DNA of 40,879 nt from Clostridiales bacterium (GCA_021201535.1 JAJQEU010000091.1:4401-45279), one strand, 5' to 3'. Counted from the first letter of the stretch, positions 16,835-25,231 are shown. Notes: generated by a model not told the origin, from the sequence alone. Numbers and translations: made by a program.

Positions 16835-16864
16835 ATACTAACACAACACGAACAGAAGTGTCAA
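16835..16864 (-). promoter_or_regulatory. Promoter of hppA with overlapping dyad
   Basis: On the minus strand a perfect TTGACA (16859-16864) precedes TAGTAT (16835-16840) after 18 bases; TATACT (16832-16837) is an alternative -10 with a long spacer. The -35 is one arm of an inverted repeat whose other arm, TGTCAA preceded by AAGTG, lies about 15 bases upstream. That could be a binding site controlling the promoter. Confidence 0.55.
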
Positions 16865-16912
16865 TCATTGTTTAAAGGTTGACACACTTGTAACGCAGTT
16901 ATTTTGCAGTAC

Positions 16913-18007
16913 TCAGGTGTTTCCCGTGAACTCCTGACAGTCATCTGTTCCGCCATGTTCCCAGTGATCCAGTTCATATCTCAGCGCATCGAGCAGCTGC
17001 TCCTCCGGTACCTTACGGATCACTTCGCCGCGTCGGATGATCAGTCCCTCACCTCTGCCGCCGCAGATGCCGATATCCGCCTCTCTCGCCTCGCCGGGTC
17101 CGTTGACGACGCAGCCCATGACTGCCACTTTCAGATCCAGAGGATATTCTGTGACCATCGTCTCCACCTGATTCGCCAGAGAGATCAGATCAATACTTGT
17201 CCGCCCGCAGGTCGGGCAGGAAACCACCTCAATCCCGCCCTTTCGCAGGCCAAGCGTTCGCAGAATCTGTTTCGCCGAGCGAATTTCCTCCACCGGATCG
17301 CCGGTCAGCGACACGCGGATCGTATCGCCGATCCCCTGGTGCAGGATCAGACCGAGACCGACGGCGGATTTGATATTGCCGCTCTGTACGGTTCCCGCCT
17401 CCGTGATACCCACATGCAGCGGATAATCTGTCCGTGTCGAGATCAGCTCATGAGCGCGGACACACATCAGGACATCCGAGGACTTGATACTGACGACCAG
17501 ATTCTGATACCCGTAATCCTCGATCATGCGCACTTTATCCAGGGCACTCTCCACCAGACCGTCCGCCGTCACACCGCCGTATTTTTCCACCAGTTCCTTC
17601 TCGAGTGAACCGCTGTTGACGCCCACGCGTATGGGTATACCGCGCTCCCGCGCGGCCTCCACCACAGCCTTCAGATTCTCCGCGGTGCCGATATTCCCCG
17701 GATTGATGCGGATTTTGTCCGCCCCGTTTTCCATCGCCGCGATCGCAAGCCGATAATCAAAATGAATATCCGCCACCAGCGGGATGTGGATTCGCTTTTT
17801 TATCCCGGAAAACGCGCGCGCCGCCTCCATATCCGGAACCGTACAGCGGATGATCTGGCATCCGGCGCGTTCCAGGCGCAGGATCTGGGCGACGGTCGCC
17901 TCCACATCCTGTGTCTTTGTATTCGTCATGGATTGAATGGCAATGGGGTGATTACCGCCGATGGTTAAATCACCGATCGTGATTTCCCTTGTTTTCATTC
18001 TCATCAT
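16913..18007 (-). CDS. ispG: 4-hydroxy-3-methylbut-2-enyl diphosphate synthase
   Basis: This is IspG/GcpE (364 residues), which reductively opens methylerythritol cyclodiphosphate in the MEP isoprenoid pathway using a [4Fe-4S] cluster. The TIM-barrel part begins [13 protein letters not shown]. The C-terminal cluster ligands are all visible: Cys264 and Cys267 (SCPTCGRT), Cys299 ([12 protein letters not shown]) and Glu306. The first codons are ATG ATG AGA ATG after AGGTG. ATG 18007 or 18004 best fits the spacing, the second slightly better. It lies 167 bases after rseP, and that gap holds a structured hairpin. With dxr upstream, two MEP steps sit in this operon. Confidence 0.96.
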   Translation of the reverse strand: MMRMKTREITIGDLTIGGNHPIAIQSMTNTKTQDVEATVAQILRLERAGCQIIRCTVPDMEAARAFSGIKKRIHIPLVADIHFDYRLAIAAMENGADKIRINPGNIGTAENLKAVVEAARERGIPIRVGVNSGSLEKELVEKYGGVTADGLVESALDKVRMIEDYGYQNLVVSIKSSDVLMCVRAHELISTRTDYPLHVGITEAGTVQSGNIKSAVGLGLILHQGIGDTIRVSLTGDPVEEIRSAKQILRTLGLRKGGIEVVSCPTCGRTSIDLISLANQVETMVTEYPLDLKVAVMGCVVNGPGEAREADIGICGGRGEGLIIRRGEVIRKVPEEQLLDALRYELDHWEHGGTDDCQEFTGNT

Positions 18008-18083
18008 ATCACCTGACTTTCTTTTTCACGGCTGTATCTTAATGATGTCGGGGTCAAAAGCCTTCATTGATGATGATACCCAC

Positions 18084-18163
18084 GGATTGCAGCTCTGCAT
18101 AAGTTCGATAACGGAAATCAGAGATTTCCTATCTCACTTATCCGAAAAAACCGCTCGCAATCC
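18084..18163 (-). ncRNA. Candidate structured RNA between rseP and ispG
   Basis: The gap folds into a nested structure. The tip is a 7-bp stem, 18113-18119 with 18123-18129, loop of three. GATA (18107-18110) pairs with TATC (18130-18133), ATAAGT (18099-18104) with ACTTAT (18136-18141), and at the base GGATTGC (18084-18090) with GCAATCC (18157-18163). All 24 pairs are Watson-Crick. In the minus-strand RNA the internal loop between the two middle stems is GA opposite GA, the arrangement of tandem sheared G.A pairs; on the plus strand it would be UC opposite UC. That favours a minus-strand transcript, the operon direction. I recognise no known RNA family. It could be a regulatory leader of ispG, a processing site or an unrelated palindromic repeat. 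Confidence 0.5.
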
Positions 18164-18174
18164 TAAAAACATCA

Positions 18175-19215
18175 TCATATAAAAAGTTTCCGCACATCAT
18201 TAAACATTACCAGTATCATCAGCGCAAACAGGCACATCAGTCCGATGAAATGCACCATCCCTTCTTTGTTCTCCGCGATCCGCTTCCGCCGTATGGCCTC
18301 GATCACCAGAAAGACGAGCCGGCCGCCGTCCAGAGCCGGCAGCGGCAGCAGATTCATCACGCCGAGGTTGGCCGACAGCAGGATACCGATATTCAGCATG
18401 TTGAGGAACACATAGAAATACCCGTCCGACAGGCTTTCCTCATAGGTATCTCCGATCGTCTTGACGATACCGACCGGTCCGGACAGATCATTGACGCTGA
18501 TCTGATTTGTCACCAGCATTTCCAGGCTTTTGAGGGTATACTGAATCCAGTATTTGACATCCCAGATTCCATTGACCAGGGTTTGTGCCGGTCCCAGCCG
18601 GGTATATTCCCCAACCGAATAAATGCCGTACAGATAACGTCCGCTCTCCTCATCATAGGTCGGCGTCAGCGTCGTCGTGTACTTCTCGCCGTCGCGGACA
18701 TAGGTTATCTCCGCGATTTCACCCTCGTGGAAGATGGAATACATGCTGACCTCTTTATAAAAATGAATATTTTTATTTCCGATCTTTACGATCTCATCCC
18801 CCGCCTGAAGCCCGGCTTCCGCCGCAGAATAACCCTCCATCACATCTCCGACGACCGGTTTCACTACACCGATACTGGCAATGATAACCACGGAAAACGC
18901 CAGAGCCATAATGAAGTTAAAAATCGGGCCGGCAGCGACCACACTGATCCGCGCCCAGACAGATTTCTTCTGAAAGGAACGCTCATCGTCACTCTCGGAA
19001 TCCTCTCCCTCCATCATGCAGGCGCCGCCAAACGGCAGCAGCTTGAGAGAATATTTTGTCTCACCTTTCGTAAAGCCGACGATCGTCGGCCCGAAACCGA
19101 GGCAGAACTCGTTCACGCGGATGTCATTGGCCTTCGCCAGCAGAAAATGACCAAACTCATGAAAAAGAATAATGATGCAGAATAAAACAATTGCAACAAT
19201 ATATTTAACAATCAA
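18175..19215 (-). CDS. rseP: RseP-type site-2 zinc metalloprotease
   Basis: This 346-residue intramembrane protease has HEFGH in its first membrane helix (His19, Glu20, His23 bind zinc or act in catalysis). A PDZ domain lies around 115-190 outside the membrane, and NLLPLPALDGGR near 285 supplies the third zinc ligand (Asp). Relatives (RseP, RasP) cut anti-sigma factors, signal-peptide remnants and other small membrane proteins. The start is a TTG at 19215, supported by AGG 7 bases upstream and by the family N-terminus; the next in-frame ATG is beyond the active-site helix. The TTG overlaps the dxr TGA stop (TTGA), so translation is probably coupled. Confidence 0.95.
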   Translation of the reverse strand: MIVKYIVAIVLFCIIILFHEFGHFLLAKANDIRVNEFCLGFGPTIVGFTKGETKYSLKLLPFGGACMMEGEDSESDDERSFQKKSVWARISVVAAGPIFNFIMALAFSVVIIASIGVVKPVVGDVMEGYSAAEAGLQAGDEIVKIGNKNIHFYKEVSMYSIFHEGEIAEITYVRDGEKYTTTLTPTYDEESGRYLYGIYSVGEYTRLGPAQTLVNGIWDVKYWIQYTLKSLEMLVTNQISVNDLSGPVGIVKTIGDTYEESLSDGYFYVFLNMLNIGILLSANLGVMNLLPLPALDGGRLVFLVIEAIRRKRIAENKEGMVHFIGLMCLFALMILVMFNDVRKLFI

Positions 19216-20387
19216 AATACTACCTGTTTCCTTTCTCTCCCCTTAGATTTCATCCTTTCATAGACCGCCTGCTCAGTCGCCAGAATATCCTCCAGATCCG
19301 GATTCTCTATGTACGCTGCCGCCTCCATCGACTCCGCGATCAGATCCGCAATCTCAAGGAAACGAATCTTCTGATTCAAAAAAAGAGCGACCGCCCGTTC
19401 ATTCGCGGCATTAAATACGGTCGGCATATTCCCTCCCCGCCGCATCGCCTGCAACGCAAGACGAAGACCCGGAAATGTGTCCATATCCGGCTTCTCAAAG
19501 GTCAGGGTGGCAAGCCGGTAAAAATCAAGTCTTTCGTCATTTAAGAACTTCCGCCCCGGATAACAGAGCGCGTACTGGATCGGCAGCCGCATATCCGGTG
19601 TTCCCAACTGCGCGATCACAGCGCCGTCCGCATACTGCACCATGGAGTGAATGACGCTCTGCGGATGAACCACCACCTGAATCTGATCGAGATCCACGCC
19701 AAACAGCCATTTTGCCTCCATCACTTCAAGCCCCTTGTTCACCAGCGTGGCGGAATCAATGGTCACCTTTTTGCCCATCGACCAGTTGGGATGATGCAGG
19801 GCATCCTGCAGGGTTACATGCTCCAGCTCCTCACGTTTTTTCCCGCGGAACGGTCCGCCGGAGGCGGTCAGAAGAATCTTATCAATCGTGTTGCCGCACG
19901 CTTTCTCACCGTGCCAGGACTGAAAAATCGCGGAATGCTCACTGTCAACCGGCAGGATACGCACGCCGTATTCCTCCGCCATGGGCATGATCAAATGTCC
20001 GGCTGTGACCAGCGTCTCCTTGTTCGCCAGGGCGATGTCCTTCCCCGCCCGGATCGCCGCTATGGTGGGACGTATCCCGACCATGCCGACCACGGCCGTC
20101 ACCAGAATCTCCGAGTCCTCCTGTGCCGCCACAGCCAGAAGCCCTTCCATACCGTATGTGATCTCAAGTTCCAGGTCCGCAGTCATAAGCTGCAGTTCCC
20201 GCGCTTTTGCTTCCGTACCGACAGAAACCAGCATCGGGTGAAATTCCCGTATCTGTTTCTCCAGCAATGCCACGTTGCCGCCTGCTGAAAGGGCGCTTAC
20301 CCGAAAATCTTTTCTGTGCTGACGCACCACATCTAATGTCTGCGTTCCTATTGATCCCGTCGATCCGAGAACTGCGATTGTTTTCAT
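19212..20387 (-). CDS. dxr: 1-deoxy-D-xylulose 5-phosphate reductoisomerase
   Basis: Dxr/IspC (391 residues) makes 2-C-methyl-D-erythritol 4-phosphate, the first committed MEP-pathway step, with NADPH and a divalent metal. The nucleotide-binding loop GSTGSIGTQTLDV is at 8-20. ANKETLV is near 120, the metal-binding segment PVDSEHSAIFQ is near 147 and SGGPFRG near 176. The start codon comes one base after the stop codon of the upstream AAA-ATPase gene (TGACATG) with only a weak purine-rich site, so it probably depends on coupling. The stop overlaps the rseP start. Normally dxr directly follows cdsA. Confidence 0.97.
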   Translation of the reverse strand: MKTIAVLGSTGSIGTQTLDVVRQHRKDFRVSALSAGGNVALLEKQIREFHPMLVSVGTEAKARELQLMTADLELEITYGMEGLLAVAAQEDSEILVTAVVGMVGIRPTIAAIRAGKDIALANKETLVTAGHLIMPMAEEYGVRILPVDSEHSAIFQSWHGEKACGNTIDKILLTASGGPFRGKKREELEHVTLQDALHHPNWSMGKKVTIDSATLVNKGLEVMEAKWLFGVDLDQIQVVVHPQSVIHSMVQYADGAVIAQLGTPDMRLPIQYALCYPGRKFLNDERLDFYRLATLTFEKPDMDTFPGLRLALQAMRRGGNMPTVFNAANERAVALFLNQKIRFLEIADLIAESMEAAAYIENPDLEDILATEQAVYERMKSKGRERKQVVF

Positions 20388-20388
20388 G

Positions 20389-22098
20389 TCATTCTCTCTC
20401 CAGAACCACCCGGCACTGCTTTTTGTAACACGCGATTCCGTATTTCAGAATCGTCTGCATGTCATCCTCTTTCAGTTCGGCGGTATAATTATGTTCATTG
20501 ATCTGATCCAACGCTTCTTTACATGCCGCGTCAAAATCACCGTTTTCCGCATATTTTACTTCTATGATAATTCCGATTTCTTCATCCTCGATTTCAACAG
20601 AAATGTCGAAGTAACCTGTTCCGGACTCCCGATTGGATTCGACAGACCAGTCGCTCTTGAATCCCAGTATTCCAAGCAATATTCCGTGGAAGAAGTTCTC
20701 TTTAAATTCTTTTTTTACTGCGGTATCCCGAATGCTGATCGTCTTACCCAGGAATTCATCAAATACCTGCTGAACGTCCGAAACATCTCCATCCTTCAAC
20801 GCCCCGCAGAATCTCTTCACGGCATCTCCGTCTTTTGCAGCCTCCTCTTCAAACAGCTTTAAAATGAGATCGCTGAATATATACCGCACCTCCGTATTCG
20901 GGATTGTCAGACGAACCAGATTCCCCGCGGGTGTTTCACTCTGTGTCAGATATCCTGTCGCAAAAAGCAGGCTCCACATATTATCAATGCTGTCATATAC
21001 AGAATCATACGTCAGCTGTTCCTCTATTTTTTTCTGAACAGTTCCCCCGGAGACCAGTCTCTCCATCTGGGCTTTTGTCACCCCATCTCCCATCCGCCGG
21101 ATAAACTTTCTGATTTCCACATTCCCGCTGCTGTTTGCCCAGTAGCGTTTGGGTATCTTATCCGGATTTGTGAGCAGCTGATTACACCAGTTTATGACAT
21201 CCCACGGATTATAAACATTTGCCTGACCGATTTTGTAACCGTCATACCATTCTTTCGTCAAATCATAATATTGAGACAGATCATAGTAGTCAAGCAGAGT
21301 CCTCACTTCTTCATCCGTAAATCCAAACCATTCATCGCACTCCGCATCCAGTAAAGTATACATTTTCAGATTATTCAGTCCTGTAAAAATGCTTTCTTTC
21401 GAGACACGCAGACAGCCGGTCAGAACCGCAAATTCCAGGCTGAAATTTGACTTGAGCGCGGCATCAAACATATTGCGGATGATATCGATCATCTGTCTGT
21501 AATAGCCCTTCTCGTTCGCTTTCGCCAACGGCACATCGTACTCATCAATCAAAATGATCACTTTCCGGTTGTAATGCTTTTCCAGAAGCATGGAAAGGGT
21601 TTTCAGACTTCCGGTCATCACGCTCCCTGAAATAGCAAATGCCTCCTGATTCGTATTGTCAGAAGCAATCAGCTGACTATATAATCGCTTATCATCCGGA
21701 TTCAGTTTTTCGCTGTCCAGAAGAAATCGAAACCTTAACGCCTCCATGCCAATGACATAAGCCAGCTGGCTTTTGGCCGTTGCAAAATCTTCGCCATGCA
21801 CTGTCTTCAGGCTGATCGATATCACCGGATACTGTCCCATGTGTTTTTTGCACAGTTCCGAATCTTTTTCAATCGCCAGACCTTTAAACAAACCTGTATC
21901 TGTGCCTCTCTCAAAGAAATATTTGAGCATACTCATATTCAGGCTTTTGCCGAACCGCCGCGGTCGCGTAAACAAATTCACTTTGCCCCAGTTATCGAGC
22001 AGTTCTTTTATCATCCCTGTCTTATCCACATAATAAAAATCTTTCAGTTGGAATTCCGCAAAATCCTCTATGCCGATCGGAAGTTTTTTTCTGCCCAT
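20389..22098 (-). CDS. AAA-ATPase-like protein with C-terminal PD-(D/E)XK nuclease-like domain
   Basis: The 569-residue protein belongs to the large gut-bacterial family pairing an AAA-ATPase-like domain (PF09820 type) with a DUF1703-type nuclease fold. Near the N-terminus are FYYVDKTGMI and a modified Walker A, RPRRFGKSLN (about 48-57). Walker B is VIILIDEYDVPLAKA near 190. At the C-terminus, GYFDISVEIED followed by IIIEVKY (Glu513 and Lys515) matches the D...E-x-K nuclease core. The cellular role of this family is not established. The ATG at 22098 is preferred; a GTG 9 bases earlier is in frame. It sits between an RpiB-like gene (39 bases) and dxr (1 base) and looks more A/T-rich than its neighbours, suggesting later insertion into the operon. 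Confidence 0.88.
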   Translation of the reverse strand: MGRKKLPIGIEDFAEFQLKDFYYVDKTGMIKELLDNWGKVNLFTRPRRFGKSLNMSMLKYFFERGTDTGLFKGLAIEKDSELCKKHMGQYPVISISLKTVHGEDFATAKSQLAYVIGMEALRFRFLLDSEKLNPDDKRLYSQLIASDNTNQEAFAISGSVMTGSLKTLSMLLEKHYNRKVIILIDEYDVPLAKANEKGYYRQMIDIIRNMFDAALKSNFSLEFAVLTGCLRVSKESIFTGLNNLKMYTLLDAECDEWFGFTDEEVRTLLDYYDLSQYYDLTKEWYDGYKIGQANVYNPWDVINWCNQLLTNPDKIPKRYWANSSGNVEIRKFIRRMGDGVTKAQMERLVSGGTVQKKIEEQLTYDSVYDSIDNMWSLLFATGYLTQSETPAGNLVRLTIPNTEVRYIFSDLILKLFEEEAAKDGDAVKRFCGALKDGDVSDVQQVFDEFLGKTISIRDTAVKKEFKENFFHGILLGILGFKSDWSVESNRESGTGYFDISVEIEDEEIGIIIEVKYAENGDFDAACKEALDQINEHNYTAELKEDDMQTILKYGIACYKKQCRVVLERE

Positions 22099-22137
22099 AA
22101 AATCCACCGTCCTTTGCTCAGGCCATGCGCTTTACAA

Positions 22138-22770
22138 TCAATTTCCATATTTCAAAAATTTACAAAGTTCCCTGTTTTGCCCACACTCCAAAATGTATCT
22201 GCACACAGATTCTCTTCGCAGTACAGAATTCAAAAAATCTCTATCCACAGATACAATCACTTCCATCAAAGATCTCTTTGTGATCTGATTCAATTCTTTT
22301 ATTCGTCTTGTATCCGCCCTTTTTCTGTCCGCATCCTGCGGCGGATATCCGATACCGAACGGCTCCTCAAACAATGCCCTCATCGTATTTTTTAAATTCA
22401 ATTCTCCCGCCCATCCGAAATTTAATCCCAAAGGGAAGGAAACTGCATTGCCATCGTTAATCCTCCCAAACAGATATGCATCGGACGGCGTCGGCGCATA
22501 TCCGCACAGGACTCCCGGAAGAATGTTGCAGGCAAGCATCATTCCCTGACCGGAGGAACAGCCTGTCACGACAAAATCCACCGCCCTGCTCTCCAACAGC
22601 ATGCTGACGCAAAAAGCAGTCTGCACATAGGAATAACTGACATTTTCCTCCGGAAATATACCGAAATTAATGACTTCATGTTGCTGAAGGTCGATACTTT
22701 CTTTCAGGCAATGCTCTAAGAAAACATTTTTTTCTTTTTGTGAACTCGCCTGTATGACAGCTATTTTCAT
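22138..22770 (-). CDS. RpiB/LacA/LacB-family sugar-phosphate isomerase homologue
   Basis: The 210-residue protein has the N-terminal Rossmann-like part of RpiB (MKIAVIQASSQKEKN). The active-site loop is DFVVTGCSSGQGMMLACN, where Cys71 corresponds to the catalytic Cys of CGTGIG in RpiB. It continues with PGVLCGYAPTPSDAYLFGRINDGNAV, matching the family's substrate-binding region. It is longer than RpiB (about 150 residues); the extra 60 C-terminal residues are basic and Cys-containing. It may isomerise a pentose or hexose phosphate, but the substrate is unknown. Start ATG 22770 has AGAGG 5 bases upstream; an in-frame GTG at 22776 has none at good distance. Its place between cdsA and the ATPase gene is unusual. 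Confidence 0.78.
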   Translation of the reverse strand: MKIAVIQASSQKEKNVFLEHCLKESIDLQQHEVINFGIFPEENVSYSYVQTAFCVSMLLESRAVDFVVTGCSSGQGMMLACNILPGVLCGYAPTPSDAYLFGRINDGNAVSFPLGLNFGWAGELNLKNTMRALFEEPFGIGYPPQDADRKRADTRRIKELNQITKRSLMEVIVSVDRDFLNSVLRRESVCRYILECGQNRELCKFLKYGN

Positions 22771-22807
22771 ATTCACCTCTCAGAATATGCCTCCGATTCC
22801 CTCTTTC

Positions 22808-23620
22808 TCAGACCTGCACCATCGGTATCAGATACAGCGACAGATAATAGATGATCGGCGCCGTAAAAATTACGCTGTCAAACCGATCCAGGATCCCGCC
22901 ATGGCCGGGAATCAGCTTCCCGTAATCCTTAATGTCGTAATTTCTCTTGATAGCAGACGCCGCCAGATCGCCCACCATGGAAATCAGCGCTCCCGCGGCA
23001 CAGATCACTCCCATCATCAGTATATAAGAAATATCCGCATCCATACCGTTTTTAAAGATAAACCCGTAAATCAAAGTCAGGACAAACGCTCCGGCCACGC
23101 CGCCGACCGCTCCCTCCACAGATTTTTTCGGGCTGAGTTTCGGCGACATCTTGTGCTTGCCGAAAAGCATGCCGAAACAATAAGCGGATGTATCGCACCC
23201 CCACGAGCAAAGAAAAATCAGCCATACCAGATAAGTCCCGCCGGCCAGCGAACGCGTCAGGTAAATGCACGACAGCATGACGGCGACATAGAAAAACCCG
23301 AAAAACACGCCGATCACCTGTGTCGCGTGAAATCTCGGATAACCGAACACGAACATACACATACAGACAATCAGGAACCCCATAATCAGCGCCATGATAT
23401 CCGGCAAAAACGAAAAAGCCAGATTCAGAAAATAAACCGCCGCCGCAATGTAACCGGCAATTCCTATGGTTCTCTCCACTTTAAAAACTTTGTACAGCTC
23501 ATACATGCCGATGATGGAGATGATCCCCAGCACGGTCAGCAGCAGATACCCTCCGTTTATGATAAAAATCAGCGCCAGCACGATCAGAACCGCGCCGCTT
23601 ATTAATCTTGTTCTGAACAT
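22808..23620 (-). CDS. cdsA: Phosphatidate cytidylyltransferase (CDP-diglyceride synthase)
   Basis: The 270-residue integral membrane enzyme makes CDP-diacylglycerol from phosphatidate and CTP, the entry point to anionic phospholipids. About seven to eight hydrophobic helices are visible. The family signature near residues 140-180 is present as CDTSAYCFG followed by FGKHKMSP and LSPKKSVEG. The second in-frame ATG (23620) is chosen, since AAAGGG stands 6 bases before it; the ATG at 23626 directly abuts that site. It follows uppS by 82 bases in the conserved frr-uppS-cdsA order. Confidence 0.95.
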   Translation of the reverse strand: MFRTRLISGAVLIVLALIFIINGGYLLLTVLGIISIIGMYELYKVFKVERTIGIAGYIAAAVYFLNLAFSFLPDIMALIMGFLIVCMCMFVFGYPRFHATQVIGVFFGFFYVAVMLSCIYLTRSLAGGTYLVWLIFLCSWGCDTSAYCFGMLFGKHKMSPKLSPKKSVEGAVGGVAGAFVLTLIYGFIFKNGMDADISYILMMGVICAAGALISMVGDLAASAIKRNYDIKDYGKLIPGHGGILDRFDSVIFTAPIIYYLSLYLIPMVQV

Positions 23621-23702
23621 ATTCATCCCTTTCCCAAAAAAAGCATCCCGCTATGCGAATGAAATTACATTTCACCAGAACCTGACATGTAAAATTCCGG
23701 CG

Positions 23703-24425
23703 CTATGCTTCCTTCACTTTCCCATATCTCCGGTCCCTTGCCGTGTAGGCCTCAATCGCCTTCACCAGTTCCGCTTTGTTAAAATCCGGCCAGGGTGTAT
23801 CCGTAAAATAGAACTCACTGTAGGCATGCTGCCACATCAGATAGTTAGACAGCCGCAGCTCCCCGCTGGTGCGGATCATGAGATCCGGATCCGGGATGTC
23901 CGCCGTATCCAGATAGCTGCCGAAGCGCGCCTCATTGACATCGTCCTCAGAAATCTTTCCATCCTTATAATCCTTCATCATCCGCTTCATCGCCCGGAGC
24001 ATCTCATCCCGACTCCCGTAATTGATCGCGATCTGCAGATTAAAACCGGTGAACGTCTTAGTATCCTCCTCCAGAACACGTATCCTTTCCTGCAGATCAG
24101 GCGCGAGTACAGATGTATCGCCGATGATGCGCACCCGCATGTTGTTTTTCATAGCCTCATCGTAACAGATCTTCAGGTATTTGCCAAACAGAAGCATCAG
24201 AGTCTTTACTTCCAGATCCGGCCGGCTCCAGTTCTCCGTGGAAAAGGCATAGATGGTCATATATTTGATACCCAGGTCATCCGCGTCACGGCAGATGTCC
24301 ATCACGACCTCGGCGCCTCTTTTATGCCCGAAGGTACGCGGCTTTCCCTTTTTCTTCGCCCATCGTCCGTTTCCATCCATGATAACGGAGACATGGGTCG
24401 GAATCTTCAGCTGTGATAATTCCAT
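23703..24425 (-). CDS. uppS: Isoprenyl transferase (undecaprenyl diphosphate synthase)
   Basis: UppS (240 residues) extends farnesyl diphosphate with isopentenyl diphosphate to the C55 carrier lipid for peptidoglycan and other wall polymers. Conserved motifs are IMDGNGRWAKKKGKPRTFGHKRG (catalytic Asp17), YAFSTENWSRP near 75, the substrate-binding RTSGELRLSNYL near 196 and WQHAYSEFYF with the metal-binding Glu near 215. GGAGG stands just upstream of the start. It is separated from frr by a 251-base spacer with repeat-like structure, longer than is usual for this pair. Confidence 0.96.
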   Translation of the reverse strand: MELSQLKIPTHVSVIMDGNGRWAKKKGKPRTFGHKRGAEVVMDICRDADDLGIKYMTIYAFSTENWSRPDLEVKTLMLLFGKYLKICYDEAMKNNMRVRIIGDTSVLAPDLQERIRVLEEDTKTFTGFNLQIAINYGSRDEMLRAMKRMMKDYKDGKISEDDVNEARFGSYLDTADIPDPDLMIRTSGELRLSNYLMWQHAYSEFYFTDTPWPDFNKAELVKAIEAYTARDRRYGKVKEA

Positions 24426-24499
24426 CTCTCTTCCCTCCTCGTGATTCAGATCTCCTTCTTCCGCATAATAACCGCCGGTTTCGGAAAAATTTCAACCTT

Positions 24500-24676
24500 A
24501 AAAGAGACAGGGACACAGTACAGAACAGCGAATCATCCTATGTATTGCTGTGCCAACCATGTCCCCGGATTGAACAGGAGTCAGTATGTCTCATGCTCAC
24601 CACGCGAAGCGCATACGGCAAAGCCGCAAAACTACGTGCGCGCCCCTGTACATGTAACTGACTGTCTGTGAGCGAA
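24500..24676. repeat. Structured, REP-like spacer between frr and uppS
   Basis: This non-coding stretch is rich in dyads. GGGACA (24510-24515) pairs with TGTCCC (24560-24565), CACAG (24514-24518) with CTGTG (24548-24552), and inside them ACAGC with GCTGT around AAT/ATT. Further right CGGC-AAA-GCCG (24616-24626) forms a small hairpin, beside GCGAAGCGC. A nested hairpin ending in GGGAC/GTCCC is the style of REP-type repeats mobilised by Y1 transposases, but no transposase is present and I see only one copy here. The type is therefore tentative. Confidence 0.4.
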
Positions 24677-25231
24677 TCAAACCGTCATAATCTCCTTTGT
24701 CTTCTCTTCTACCGCTTTATCGATCGTCTCGATGTATTTGTCCGTCAGCTTCTGGATCTCGGCCTGCAGATCCTTGATGCCGTCCTCGGAGATCCCCTCC
24801 GCCTTTCCGATCTTTTTCATGGCGTCGTTCCCGTCGCGGCGGATGTTGCGGACAGCCACCTTGGCCGCCTCGCCCTTCTTTTTTACATCCTTTGACAAAG
24901 ACTTACGCCTCTCCTCCGTCAGCTCCGGGAATACCAGACGGATGGCCTTTCCGTCGTTCGTCGGATTCAGTCCCAGATCGGATACAAGAATCGCTTTCTC
25001 AATCGCCTTGACCATGGATGCCTCCCACGGCTGGATGAGAATCATGCGCGGCTCCGGTACGGAGACATTCGCCACCTGCTGAATCGGCATCGGAGAGCCA
25101 TAGTAATCCACGCGAAGCTGATCCAGTACATGGGGATTCGCCCGTCCGGCTCGGATGGATCCGAACTCCGTCAACAGGTTCTGATAGGATTTCTGCATCT
25201 TATCATCATAGGGTTTGATTTTCTCGTTCAT
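24677..25231 (-). CDS. frr: Ribosome recycling factor
   Basis: RRF (184 residues) releases the 50S subunit with EF-G after termination. The whole chain matches the family: an N-terminal helix with SIRAGRANP and LDQLRVDYYGSP, the beta domain (PIQQVANVSVPEPRMILIQPW, followed by NDGKAIRLVFPELTEERR) and the long C-terminal helices with AVRNIRRDGNDAMKK. GGAGGT stands 7 bases before the start. It follows pyrH, as in most bacteria, across a 155-base spacer with no clear terminator or strong promoter. Confidence 0.98.
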   Translation of the reverse strand: MNEKIKPYDDKMQKSYQNLLTEFGSIRAGRANPHVLDQLRVDYYGSPMPIQQVANVSVPEPRMILIQPWEASMVKAIEKAILVSDLGLNPTNDGKAIRLVFPELTEERRKSLSKDVKKKGEAAKVAVRNIRRDGNDAMKKIGKAEGISEDGIKDLQAEIQKLTDKYIETIDKAVEEKTKEIMTV

